A stretch of DNA of 53,000 bases from Spirochaetia bacterium (GTDB lineage Bacteria; Spirochaetota; Spirochaetia; Treponematales; Breznakiellaceae). The translations under genes were made by a program, and so were the position numbers. Below the pieces are notes generated by a model. That model was not told where the DNA came from, did no database searches, and was given only the letters and a program-made list of their open reading frames with translations. Shown piece after piece: positions 40,768 to 47,915 of the stretch. How positions within the stretch are numbered: the stretch's first letter is position 1; every line of letters begins with the position of its first letter. The DNA lies in the NCBI GenBank assembly GCA_025997795.1, contig BNVB01000008.1, positions 1 to 53,000 on the forward strand. Reading direction: 5' to 3'.

Positions 40768-42615
40768 ATGCAGGCAATAATTCTTGCGGCGGGCATGGGA
40801 AACAGGCTTGGCAGGTATACCAGGAACAATACCAAATGCATGCTGGAGATTAACGGGAAAACCCTTATAGAAAGGGCGTTGGATGCCATTGAAAAGGCGG
40901 GAATAAAAAAATGTATAATCGTAGTCGGCTATAAAAAAGAAAATCTTATCTCCTTTATTGGAGAACGCTACGGGAACATTGATGTCAGTTATGTTTCCAA
41001 TGATATATACGATAAAACTAACAACATTTATTCCCTCTATTTGGCAAAAGAGTATCTTGTAAAAGACGATACCATTCTTATGGAAAGCGATTTGATCTTC
41101 GAAGACAGCGTTATCAGCGAAATAGTTTACTCTGCCGGTTCAACAGTGGCGGCGGTGGCAAAATGGGAAGCCTGGATGGATGGGACCGTTGTTTCCCTGG
41201 AGGAGGAAAACAAAATTTCCGCCTTTATCCCCAAAAGCTGCTTTGATTTTGAAAAAAAGGACAGCTACTATAAAACGGTAAACATCTATAAGTTTTCAAA
41301 AGAATTTTCCGAAAAGACCTATGTCCCTTTTCTGGGGGCGTATCTGGCTGCCATGGGAAACAATGAATATTACGAGCAGGTTCTGCGGGTTGTAGCGAGT
41401 CTGGATAAATGTGAAATGAAAGCTTTTGTGATAACCGGAAAAAAGTGGTATGAAATTGACGATATGCAGGACAAAGACATTGCAGAAACAATTTTTTCCA
41501 ATACCGCCGAAGAAAGACTCAAGCGAATTTCCTCCCGTTATGGCGGCTATTGGCGTTTCCCCAATTTGCTGGATTTCTGTTATTTGGTAAACCCCTATTT
41601 TCCGCCGGAACAGATGCGCAGCGAGATGAAAGCATATTTTGATGAGCTGCTGGCCGGGTATCCTTCGGGGTTAAATGTGCAAAACCTGCTGGCGGCGAAA
41701 ATGTTCAATCTGGACGCAGAAAATGTGTTGACCGGCAACGGTGCGGCGGAACTTATCCGTGCGGTATCACATCTTATCCGGGGCAAGGTTGGCATTATTT
41801 ACCCCACTTTTAACGAATATGCCGAAAGCCTGGGCGCCGCCGAGTTAGTTTCTTTCTGTCCCGAATCTATCAACTATGATATTGATCAGCTGCTGGAATG
41901 GTCAGCCGGGTGCGAGACGCTGGTGCTGATCAATCCCGACAACCCTTCTGGTAATTATATTCCAAAGGATGATGTTAAACGTCTGCTTGTAACGTTAAAA
42001 GCCCAAAATAAAAGATTGCTGCTGGATGAATCATTTGTCGATTTTTGCGATACCCCGGACTTGTCTGCGGACACGTCCGGGGAAGAGACTCTGTTACGGC
42101 AGGAAACGCTTGATGAATTTCCCAATCTTATCGTGATTAAAAGCCTGAGCAAAAGTTACGGCATTCCCGGTCTCCGCCTGGGTATACTGGCATCCGGGGA
42201 CCGCAGCTTTATACAGGAAGTGCGCAGGCAAATTCCCATTTGGAACATCAATTCCTTTGCCGAATATTTTTTGCAGATTATTGGGAAATATGCCAAAGAT
42301 TACCGTATTGCCTGCCGCCGCATTGCCGAAGAGCGGGGGCGTTTTTACACGGAGCTGGAAAAAACCGGCCTTTTCAAAGTGTATCCATCAGCGGCCAACT
42401 ATTTTTTGTGTCATCTGCGGGATAACCTGAATGCCGCTGATATGGCGCGTTATCTTCTGGAAAATCACAACATCTTCATTAAAGACCTGAGTGACAAAAA
42501 GGGATTTTCCAACGGAAAAACCGGCGGTTCATGGATTCGCATAGCGGTAAGAAACCGGGCTGATAATGACTTTTTAATCGAAAAACTTGCCTCTTTTAGT
42601 AAACAAGTAGTCTGA
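40768..42615 (+). CDS. CTP:phosphonate cytidylyltransferase-aminotransferase fusion (PntC-AEPT-like)
   Basis: 615 residues. Residues 1-245 are a LicC/PntC nucleotidyltransferase: LAAGMGNRLGRYTRNNTKCM (6-25), the metal-binding ESDLIF (D108) and EIDDMQD (D231/D232). Residues 265-615 are a fold-type I aminotransferase with NPDNPSGN (389-396) and PLP Lys K462 in IKSLSKSYG. A fusion of this order in T. denticola activates 2-aminoethylphosphonate to its CMP form after making it by transamination. Alternatives are a LicC-type choline route or another phosphonate. No pepM or ppd lies nearby, which the full pathway would need. A DTPDLSADTSGE loop near 428-439 is unusual. Confidence 0.82.
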   Translation: MQAIILAAGMGNRLGRYTRNNTKCMLEINGKTLIERALDAIEKAGIKKCIIVVGYKKENLISFIGERYGNIDVSYVSNDIYDKTNNIYSLYLAKEYLVKDDTILMESDLIFEDSVISEIVYSAGSTVAAVAKWEAWMDGTVVSLEEENKISAFIPKSCFDFEKKDSYYKTVNIYKFSKEFSEKTYVPFLGAYLAAMGNNEYYEQVLRVVASLDKCEMKAFVITGKKWYEIDDMQDKDIAETIFSNTAEERLKRISSRYGGYWRFPNLLDFCYLVNPYFPPEQMRSEMKAYFDELLAGYPSGLNVQNLLAAKMFNLDAENVLTGNGAAELIRAVSHLIRGKVGIIYPTFNEYAESLGAAELVSFCPESINYDIDQLLEWSAGCETLVLINPDNPSGNYIPKDDVKRLLVTLKAQNKRLLLDESFVDFCDTPDLSADTSGEETLLRQETLDEFPNLIVIKSLSKSYGIPGLRLGILASGDRSFIQEVRRQIPIWNINSFAEYFLQIIGKYAKDYRIACRRIAEERGRFYTELEKTGLFKVYPSAANYFLCHLRDNLNAADMARYLLENHNIFIKDLSDKKGFSNGKTGGSWIRIAVRNRADNDFLIEKLASFSKQVV

Positions 42616-42648
42616 TTTGCTTTACCATGGTTCGAGGGGTTGTCGGTG

Positions 42649-43213
42649 ATGAATCCTCCAAAAGCTGAAACGAAGAATGAAAAAGAACAACGCAGGCGAG
42701 AGGACAATGCCAAGAAAGCAAAAACAACCGCGGATCAAAAGTTCCCCAGCGAAAAGTGGAAAAAACTTGAAGAAAATATCTATTTATCGCCACGAAAGAA
42801 AATTGGAGAAGGAACAAGCTTTGTAGAGGAAAAACGAGATGCACAAATTCTCAAAAAATTTGGCAGTACCACGTATCTCGTTCCTGAAAGCAGCCGCGAG
42901 CCTGGCAAAAAATATGATGCTATAGTGAACGGCCAAATGATGGAATTTAAAAATATGTGCGGGAACAGCGAAAAAACCCTAAAGAAGCATTTTTTTGCGG
43001 TCTCGCAGACAAGCCCCAAATGTTTTTATTAACCTTGAGACATCTCCGCTTACCAAACATGAAGTCATAAGCTATCTTCATGGGGCACGTAATAGCGATG
43101 ACTGGGGTACCTACAATAAGAAATTCATTGGCGGTAAAATAATTCTCAAGATAAAAGGTCATAAAAACCTGATTTATCTGAATGTGGACGATCTTGAGAC
43201 AAAAGAGCGATAA
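42649..43213 (+). pseudogene. CdiA-CT/BECR-like RNase toxin gene with a T7 frameshift
   Basis: A 187-residue protein is restored by removing one T from the T7 run at 42990-42996. Frame one ends FKNMCGNSEKTLKKHF and then goes out of frame; frame two continues RSRRQAPNVFINLE, with GGKIILKIKGHKNLIYLNVDD at the end. The order of KYDAIVNGQMMEFKN, a His/Gln/Asn helix and NVFINL resembles C-terminal nuclease domains of contact-dependent or MuF-type toxins (BECR fold). The charged N-terminus is Lys/Glu-rich. GAGGGG precedes ATG 42649. The change may be a real inactivation, a slippage site or a sequencing error. No immunity gene is visible beside it. Confidence 0.6.
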
Positions 43214-43373
43214 AAAACCGGGCGCAGGGGCGTCCGGTAGGCTGGCGGGGCGGTGGGCTTTGAATCTCACAGCCTCGCTGTATTAAACATAGCCTGTTTT
43301 AGGGAGGATGTCAAGCGTTTTTGTGGGATTTTTTGCAAAATTTAGGTGTTTTCTACTTAACCTATTGTACCAA

Positions 43374-43392
43374 ATATGATACACTATCATAT
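43374..43392. promoter_or_regulatory. Operator overlapping the toxin-antitoxin promoter
   Basis: ATATGATA-CAC-TATCATAT, perfect 8-bp arms, ends 1 bp before ATG 43394. TATGAT (43375-43380) within it serves as a -10 candidate, so binding by the antitoxin would block transcription. Confidence 0.7.
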
Positions 43393-43393
43393 A

Positions 43394-43756
43394 ATGAAGG
43401 TGGAAAAACGTATAATTGTCAGATTTTATAAAGCCTCAAATGGAAAAGAACCGGTACGGGAATGGTTAAAAGAACAAACAAAAGAGAATAAAAAGTTAAT
43501 CGGTGAGGATATAAAAACGGTCGAGAATACTTGGCCGGTTGGCATACCGCTTGTAAGAAAGCTTGCTAAAGATTTATGGGAAGTAAGAACAACCTTGGAA
43601 ATAGGCAAATGCCGGGTATTTTTTACCGTGTGGCAGAATTATATGGTTTTGTTGCATTGTATTATCAAGAAAACACAAAAGACACCTAAACAAGATTTTG
43701 ATTTGGCAAAATCAAGGCGTAATAATATACATTCAATGGGGGTAGAAAATGAATAA
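43394..43756 (+). CDS. HigB/RelE-type toxin (phage-derived Gp49-like)
   Basis: 120 residues. The RelE-fold features are IIVRFYKASNGKEPVREWLKEQ, LVRKLAKDLWEVRTTLEIGKCRVFFTVW and LLHCIIKKTQKTPKQDFDLAKSR, the Gp49/HigB pattern of ribosome-dependent mRNA interferases. Basic residues in the last segment are probably catalytic. ATG 43394 is preferred over ATG 43376 because the latter lies within the operator. Its 3' end overlaps the antitoxin gene by 8 bp, toxin first, as in higBA. Confidence 0.88.
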   Translation: MKVEKRIIVRFYKASNGKEPVREWLKEQTKENKKLIGEDIKTVENTWPVGIPLVRKLAKDLWEVRTTLEIGKCRVFFTVWQNYMVLLHCIIKKTQKTPKQDFDLAKSRRNNIHSMGVENE

Positions 43757-44027
43757 GTACATTGGAAGCACTTTTGACGATTTTTTGGAAGAGGAAGGAA
43801 TAAAGGATGAAGTTGAAAATGGCTCAATAAAAAAAATCATTGCATTTCAACTTCAAGAAACAATAAAGAATGAAAAATTGACAAAAACGGAATTAGCCAG
43901 AAAGCTGGAAACATCTCGTGCGGCAGTAGATAGATTGCTCGATCCATATAATGAGTCAGTAACATTATTTACATTAAAAAAGGCCGCTTCAATTGTTGGT
44001 AAGAAAATAAAAATGGAATTAGTATAA
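43749..44027 (+). CDS. HigA-type antitoxin, XRE helix-turn-helix
   Basis: 92 residues. After an acidic N-terminus (TFDDFLEEEGIKDEVENG), LTKTELARKLETSRAAVDRLLDPYNESVTLFTLKKAAS is an XRE DNA-binding domain ending in a short beta tail (KIKMELV). It neutralises the toxin and probably represses the operon through the palindrome at 43374. GGGGGTAGAAA precedes ATG 43749. AT-rich composition of the pair matches other accessory genes. Confidence 0.88.
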   Translation: MNKYIGSTFDDFLEEEGIKDEVENGSIKKIIAFQLQETIKNEKLTKTELARKLETSRAAVDRLLDPYNESVTLFTLKKAASIVGKKIKMELV

Positions 44028-44075
44028 ACAGGCTATACGCTTCGCCGCCAGTAGGCGGCTCGGCCTCCAACCAGT

Positions 44076-44104
44076 GGTATTCGACCCCCAGCGAATAAAA
44101 GAGT
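44076..44104. repeat. Dispersed palindromic repeat, ATTCG...CGAAT family copy 2
   Basis: GGTATTCGACCCCCAGCGAA followed by TAAAAGAGT resembles 25600-25629. A GCCGCC-AGTA-GGCGGC hairpin lies just upstream (44044-44059) and may terminate the toxin-antitoxin transcript. Confidence 0.55.
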
Positions 44105-44143
44105 ATACTTATAGAAGTAAGGATTATCAAAACAGGAGAAACC

Positions 44144-45151
44144 ATGTTAGAAAAACTGAAAAATTTGTATATAACGAGCATTTTTCTGGTCTGCGGATTT
44201 TTGCTGACCAGTGTGAGTGATTGTGAAAGTATGTACCTGACGGAACAGCAGCAATCCCGGTCACAGAACACTTCCAGCGCACAAAGTTCCAGTACACAGA
44301 GCGGTTCCAAAGTGGAATCCAGCCAGAGTTCCGGGGCGCAAACTTCCGGAATCACACCGGCGCCTGGAACATCTGCGGGAACCGGCCAGGCTGGTTCTCA
44401 AAATACTGGATCACAGGGCAGTTCCAGCGCACAAAGTTCCAGTACACAGAGCGGTTCCAAAGTGGAATCCAGCCAGAGTTCCGGGGCGCAAACTTCCGGA
44501 ACCACATCAGCACCTGGAACATCTGCGGGAACCGGCCAGGCTGGTTCTCAAAATACTAGATCGCAGAACACTTCCAGTACACAGAGCAGTTCCAACGCAC
44601 AGAGCAATTCCGGGGTGCAGGGACCCTCTTTAGATAGCCGGGGTTCCAATACACAAAGCAGTTCCGGGGCGCAAACTTCCGGAACCACACCGGCGCCTGG
44701 AACATCTGCGGGAACCGGCTTGGCTCAAAACAGCACTAACCCAGCCCAGACAAGTTCCACAGGGGCCAACTATGTAAGCAGTATCACCGGAAAAACCTGG
44801 AAACTCTTAGAAGTCCGGTTTAGCGAAAAAATCCTTGTTATGGACCGGAATAAACTTGCCGCCGATGGTATGGGGGATCTCTTTACCATGACGGTGGATA
44901 CTGCCCGGATCAGCGGCCGGGCCGCCCCCAACCGCTATACCGCAGTGTACCAGGCGGGGGCCAACAATTCCCTTACGATCCAGCCCCCAACCGGCACCCG
45001 GATCGCCGTTTACGACCCCGAACGGCTTAGAGAACAGGAATACTTCCGGTACCTTACCGCTGTTAAAAGCTGGAAGCTCAACCAGAACAAACTGGAACTT
45101 TCCACCGTTGATGGAAACAACAAGGAGGTCATTTTAGTCTTTGTTAATTGA
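44144..45151 (+). CDS. Ser/Gln/Thr-rich repeat lipoprotein with C-terminal META-like domain
   Basis: 335 residues. A hydrophobic N-terminus (SIFLVCGFLLTSVSDC) suggests export and perhaps lipidation at Cys. Residues about 40-205 are low-complexity tandem repeats of Ser, Gln, Thr, Gly and Ala; the DNA repeats as 150-bp units at 44272-44571. From about residue 210, ITGKTWKLLEVRF, FTMTVDTARISGRAAPNRYTA, and VKSWKLNQNKLELST resemble the META/HslJ fold. The repeats probably form an extended spacer through the envelope. GGAGAAA precedes ATG 44144. A GPSLDSRG segment within it is encoded by bases that weakly resemble the in-frame palindrome family. Confidence 0.78.
   Translation: MLEKLKNLYITSIFLVCGFLLTSVSDCESMYLTEQQQSRSQNTSSAQSSSTQSGSKVESSQSSGAQTSGITPAPGTSAGTGQAGSQNTGSQGSSSAQSSSTQSGSKVESSQSSGAQTSGTTSAPGTSAGTGQAGSQNTRSQNTSSTQSSSNAQSNSGVQGPSLDSRGSNTQSSSGAQTSGTTPAPGTSAGTGLAQNSTNPAQTSSTGANYVSSITGKTWKLLEVRFSEKILVMDRNKLAADGMGDLFTMTVDTARISGRAAPNRYTAVYQAGANNSLTIQPPTGTRIAVYDPERLREQEYFRYLTAVKSWKLNQNKLELSTVDGNNKEVILVFVN
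44272..44571 (+). repeat. Tandem 150-bp coding repeat (two units plus degenerate third)
   Basis: Units 44272-44421 and 44422-44571 are nearly identical; parts of a third follow, up to about 44720. Each unit encodes 50 residues of Ser/Gln-rich sequence with TSAGTGQAGSQN near its end. Exact multiples of three keep the frame when units are lost or gained. Confidence 0.85.
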
Positions 45152-45152
45152 G

Positions 45153-45183
45153 GCAGTTCCAAAATGTCAGATTTTGGAACTGC
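45153..45183. terminator. Palindrome between convergent genes, GTTCCAAAA family copy 3
   Basis: GCAGTTCCAAAAT-GTCAG-ATTTTGGAACTGC, perfect 13-bp arms, right after the stop of the repeat lipoprotein. Confidence 0.65.
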
Positions 45184-45192
45184 AACCTATAA

Positions 45193-45208
45193 TGTTTCAC
45201 GTGAAACA
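45193..45208. promoter_or_regulatory. parS site 1 (ParB/Spo0J binding)
   Basis: TGTTTCACGTGAAACA, identical to the 16-bp bacterial parS consensus. The palindrome extends to AATGTTTC/GAAACATT (45191-45210). Confidence 0.88.
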
Positions 45209-45213
45209 TTATC

Positions 45214-45615
45214 CTAGATATACTCAATAATCAGCCGGCGCTTTACTCCCTCGGTCCTGGTATCGCAGAGATCCACCCGGATTTTATTACCATCAAAAAC
45301 CGGCATATAGGCAAAGAGATTACTGCCGGAAGTACCCGCAGCTTCCTGAATGGTAATGGTCCGGAAGACCCCAAGGTTGTGTCCAATATCATCAAACTTT
45401 TCCAGTTTAATCCGTTCCGGCACAGCGCCGTCTTTCCGGTAGAGAATTATTTCCCAGGATTGGTCGTTGTCGTTAACAACAAGTTCCGCCTTGGTATACT
45501 GGGGGGCGGCCTGCCTTCTGCTAATTTGATAAGAAGCGACCTTAAATGTTATGGCCTGGGCAAAAGCCGCCCATGAACAAATCCCAAAAACAACAACAAA
45601 AATTAACTTTTTCAC
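45214..45615 (-). CDS. Small exported hypothetical protein
   Basis: 133 residues. The signal peptide KKLIFVVVFGICSWAAFAQA is clear. The mature part (FKVASYQISRRQAAPQYTKAELVVNDNDQSWEIILYRKDG, later RVDLCDTRTEGVKRRLIIEYI) is beta-rich and matches no family I recognise. GGAGAA lies before ATG 45615. The gene sits between two parS sites, both within its flanking spacers. Confidence 0.72.
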   Translation of the reverse strand: MKKLIFVVVFGICSWAAFAQAITFKVASYQISRRQAAPQYTKAELVVNDNDQSWEIILYRKDGAVPERIKLEKFDDIGHNLGVFRTITIQEAAGTSGSNLFAYMPVFDGNKIRVDLCDTRTEGVKRRLIIEYI

Positions 45616-45720
45616 AAAATTCTCCTGTTCTGATACTTTCGGCAGATTGCGTACTAAAGATTATATATCAAACCAAAAATAAAATACCAAGCTTACTTAG
45701 GCTGCGCTGTAAGCACGGAT

Positions 45721-45736
45721 TGTTTCACGTGAAACA
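45721..45736. promoter_or_regulatory. parS site 2
   Basis: TGTTTCACGTGAAACA again, identical to site 1, 528 bp away. It lies about 20 bp before the -35 of the 45826 gene. Confidence 0.88.
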
Positions 45737-45757
45737 GACCTGTGCCAGATTAGCGTT

Positions 45758-45786
45758 TTGACACAAATTTGAAATAATTTTAATAT
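45758..45786 (+). promoter_or_regulatory. Promoter of the exported protein at 45826
   Basis: TTGACA (45758-45763), 17 bp, TAATAT (45781-45786). The leader can form an AGGAAGG-GGAAAAT-CCTTCCT hairpin before the AAGGAG ribosome site. Confidence 0.75.
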
Positions 45787-45907
45787 GTAAGGAAGGGGAA
45801 AATCCTTCCTATTAAGGAGATTACAATGAAAACTTTGAAAATCATGGCTTTGGTTTTAATTTTGGGGACTTTGTTTAGTGGCGCTGTTTCGGCAAAAGAT
45901 CCGGAAC
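45784..45907 (+). repeat. Duplicated leader plus signal-peptide module, copy B
   Basis: Near-identical to 19914-20043 from the leader through the KDPEP codons. The upstream promoters differ in sequence, and the downstream mature regions are unrelated. Confidence 0.9.
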
Positions 45908-46299
45908 CTGTTGTACTGCCTGTTATCACAGGAATTACCACTTTAACTACCAAAACTGCAAAAAGATTAAGAGATAGCCGAGCTTCGTTTGACTATTCCC
46001 AAACCACATTTGTAAATGGTGATATACCCGCTTTTGTATTTAAAGGAAGAATTGGTGATAATGCAGTAACAAAATGTATAGTTGTTCTAAAAAAAGAAGG
46101 GGTCCCAGTTGATATTGGTAAATCCAGTACACTCAAGACAAATATAATATTAAAGGAAAATTCTAACTTTGACGAAGGTTTTTGGGGTTGGCGCCAGGCT
46201 TCCAAACCTGGGAACTACACATTTGAAGTCTATATTGTAGACAGTCAAGGCAACCAAAGTAATACGGTAAGTGTTGACTTTATCGTTCTTCCTAAGTAA
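45826..46299 (+). CDS. Exported hypothetical protein with an Ig-like mature domain
   Basis: 157 residues. The signal peptide LKIMALVLILGTLFSGAVSA and following KDPEP match the 19960 gene. The mature region (IPAFVFKGRIGDNAVTKCIVVLKKEGVPVD, later GNYTFEVYIVDSQGNQSNTVSVDFIVL) has the strand pattern of an Ig-like or fibronectin-like beta sandwich. Function unknown. AAGGAG is 6 nt before ATG 45826. A strong terminator follows, so it is monocistronic. Confidence 0.75.
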   Translation: MKTLKIMALVLILGTLFSGAVSAKDPEPVVLPVITGITTLTTKTAKRLRDSRASFDYSQTTFVNGDIPAFVFKGRIGDNAVTKCIVVLKKEGVPVDIGKSSTLKTNIILKENSNFDEGFWGWRQASKPGNYTFEVYIVDSQGNQSNTVSVDFIVLPK

Positions 46300-46312
46300 G
46301 AAAACAAAGATT

Positions 46313-46344
46313 AAAACCGTTACTTCGGTAACGGTTTTTATTTT
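46313..46344 (+). terminator. Rho-independent terminator with TTCG loop
   Basis: AAAACCGTTAC-TTCG-GTAACGGTTTT, 11-bp stem with a stable tetraloop, followed by TATTTT. Confidence 0.9.
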
Positions 46345-46413
46345 AAAGTCTGAACATTCCCGCAAAGACAGGCATAATTGTTGTTATAGCAACTTCAATT
46401 GGGAAGACGATTG

Positions 46414-46443
46414 TTGCAAAATTGTCGGGATGTGGGGTATAGT
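46414..46443 (+). promoter_or_regulatory. Leaderless promoter of the small membrane-protein operon
   Basis: TTGCAA (46414-46419), 18 bp, TATAGT (46438-46443), then 6 bp to ATG 46450. Confidence 0.6.
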
Positions 46444-46449
46444 AGATGC

Positions 46450-46689
46450 ATGGACGTTAAAGTGGATGGGATGGAGATAAATGCTGCAAAAAGACGAAAA
46501 AAACGCGAGATTATCATTGATATTGGAAAAGTGTCGATTGATATCGGCAAACTGGTTTTGGGCAGTATAGCCTTGGGCGGTATTTTGCGCGGGGATATCA
46601 AGCCATTAGCGTTGTTGATAGGCGGTTTTGTCACCAGCCTTTTGCTTATTGTGCTGGGTATCATACTTCTAGCCATTACGAAGGAGTAA
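46450..46689 (+). CDS. Small two-helix membrane protein (DUF6722-like)
   Basis: 79 residues. A basic N-terminus (NAAKRRKKREIIIDIGK) leads to two hydrophobic segments (LVLGSIALGGIL and LALLIGGFVTSLLLIVLGIILL). It resembles the small DUF6722-type proteins of gut bacteria in length and layout; this is a weak match. ATG 46450 follows its -10 by 6 bp. A 29-residue membrane peptide follows 3 bp later with its own AAGGAG site. Confidence 0.65.
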   Translation: MDVKVDGMEINAAKRRKKREIIIDIGKVSIDIGKLVLGSIALGGILRGDIKPLALLIGGFVTSLLLIVLGIILLAITKE

Positions 46690-46692
46690 ACT

Positions 46693-46782
46693 ATGATATA
46701 TTTTGTTGGAATTGTGCTGGTGATGCTTCCTCTCTGGATTGTCGGTTTTGTCCTTGCATATCAGATTAAACATACCCGCTAA
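46693..46782 (+). CDS. 29-residue membrane peptide
   Basis: Frame from ATG 46693 to TAA 46782 encodes one transmembrane helix (FVGIVLVMLPLWIVGFVLAY) with a basic C-terminus (QIKHTR). AAGGAG overlaps the end of the previous gene, at 7 nt spacing. Its position, ribosome site and amphipathic layout support a real gene; it may be a partner of the 46450 product. Confidence 0.6.
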   Translation: MIYFVGIVLVMLPLWIVGFVLAYQIKHTR

Positions 46783-46821
46783 TGCAGTGAGGCTTTAGTA
46801 CTATTCATCTGTTAAGCATAC

Positions 46822-46842
46822 AAGAAGGGCCGGAGCCTTCTT
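46822..46842 (-). terminator. Weak terminator hairpin after kdgK
   Basis: AAGAAGG (46822-46828) and CCTTCTT (46836-46842), 7-bp arms with a 7-nt loop, without a strong U tract. Confidence 0.45.
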
Positions 46843-46847
46843 CCCGA

Positions 46848-47870
46848 TTAACGCTGTACCCGGCCTGACCCGTCTCCCTTAACCAGCTTAAGCACCTCGT
46901 CTACCGGGACCAAATTAAAATCCCCTTCTATGGAATGTTTTAAACAGCTTGCCGCAACGGCAAATTCAACTGTTTCCTGCGGCTCCAATTTTTTGATGAT
47001 GCCGTAGATAAGTCCCGCACCAAAGCTGTCGCCGCCGCCGACCCGATCGACAATATGGACGGGGTAGGTTTTGGAAAAATGGGATTTTCCTCCGGTATAG
47101 TACAGAGCGCCCCAATTGTTATCGTTGGCGGAGATTGATTCGCGAAGCGTAATGGCAGCCTGCTTAAATCCAAAGCGTTCCGTAAGGGTCCGGGCTACTT
47201 CCTCGTATCCGCTCTTGCTTAACTTTCCCGAGGCGGGATCCGTATCTTTTGCCCTTATACCGAATACATCGGCGGCGTCTTCTTCGTTGGCTATACAGAG
47301 ATCCACCTGGGGCATAAGGCGGCCCATTACTTCCCCTGCCTTTTCCCGGGTCCAGAGATTCTTCCGGTAATTCAAATCGCAGGAAACGGTGATCCCCTTT
47401 GCCCTGGCGGCCTTACAGGCATCAAGGCAGATACCGGCCACAGTATCCCCCAAAGCGGGGGTAATGCCGGTAAAGTGAAACCACCGGGCGCCTTCAAAGA
47501 TTTTTTCCCAGTCAAAATCGGCGGCCTTTGCAGAAGCGATAGCGGAACCCGCCCGGTCATAGATTACTTTGGAGGGCCTTTGGGAAGCGCCTTTTTCAAG
47601 ATAGTAGATGCCTATCCTGCTGCCGCCCCGTACAATAAGTGAAGTATCCACTCCAAATTGCCGCAGAGAATTGACCGCAGCCTGGCCTATTTCATGAGAA
47701 GGGAGTTTTGTTACAAAAGCGGCATCCAAACCGAAATTGGCCAGGGAAACAGCTACATTGGCTTCGCCCCCGCCATAGGTGGCCCCGAAACTTTTTGCCT
47801 GCACAAAGCGGTAGTAATTTTCCGGCGCCAGGCGCAGCATTATTTCTCCAAAAGTGATAATCCGTTCCAT
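46848..47870 (-). CDS. kdgK: 2-dehydro-3-deoxygluconokinase (PfkB family)
   Basis: 340 residues. The PfkB start ITFGEIMLRLAPENYYRFVQAKSF, GGGEANVAVSLANFG in the sugar site, and the catalytic loop VDRVGGGDSFGAGLIYG, with the base Asp, are all present. It phosphorylates 2-keto-3-deoxygluconate to KDPG, which the aldolase encoded upstream cleaves to pyruvate and glyceraldehyde-3-phosphate. It starts 45 bp after that gene. The ribosome site AAGAGGTC is part of a perfect 15-bp tandem duplication (47872-47901), so two copies of the site lie before ATG 47870. Confidence 0.93.
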   Translation of the reverse strand: MERIITFGEIMLRLAPENYYRFVQAKSFGATYGGGEANVAVSLANFGLDAAFVTKLPSHEIGQAAVNSLRQFGVDTSLIVRGGSRIGIYYLEKGASQRPSKVIYDRAGSAIASAKAADFDWEKIFEGARWFHFTGITPALGDTVAGICLDACKAARAKGITVSCDLNYRKNLWTREKAGEVMGRLMPQVDLCIANEEDAADVFGIRAKDTDPASGKLSKSGYEEVARTLTERFGFKQAAITLRESISANDNNWGALYYTGGKSHFSKTYPVHIVDRVGGGDSFGAGLIYGIIKKLEPQETVEFAVAASCLKHSIEGDFNLVPVDEVLKLVKGDGSGRVQR

Positions 47871-47871
47871 A

Positions 47872-47901
47872 TAATGACCTCTTGTTTAATGACCTCTTGT
47901 T
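47872..47901 (-). repeat. 15-bp tandem duplication carrying the kdgK ribosome site
   Basis: AACAAGAGGTCATTA is repeated exactly, head to tail (47901-47887 and 47886-47872 on the minus strand). Each copy has AAGAGG; only the nearer is well spaced for ATG 47870. Confidence 0.85.
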
Positions 47902-47915
47902 CGCAAGTGTTGGTT

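Larger units (their letters stand above)
43289..44036. repeat. 11-bp inverted repeat flanking the toxin-antitoxin module
   Basis: ATAGCCTGTTT (43289-43299) and AAACAGGCTAT (44026-44036) face each other about 730 bp apart and enclose both toxin-antitoxin genes and their operator. The right copy touches the antitoxin stop codon. It may mark the ends of an inserted cassette; no target duplication was identified. Confidence 0.45.

Noticed and set aside
44628..44647. Possible third copy of the in-frame palindrome
   Set aside because: Only CTCTTTAGA and CCGGGGTTCC match and their order differs; too weak to count as a member.
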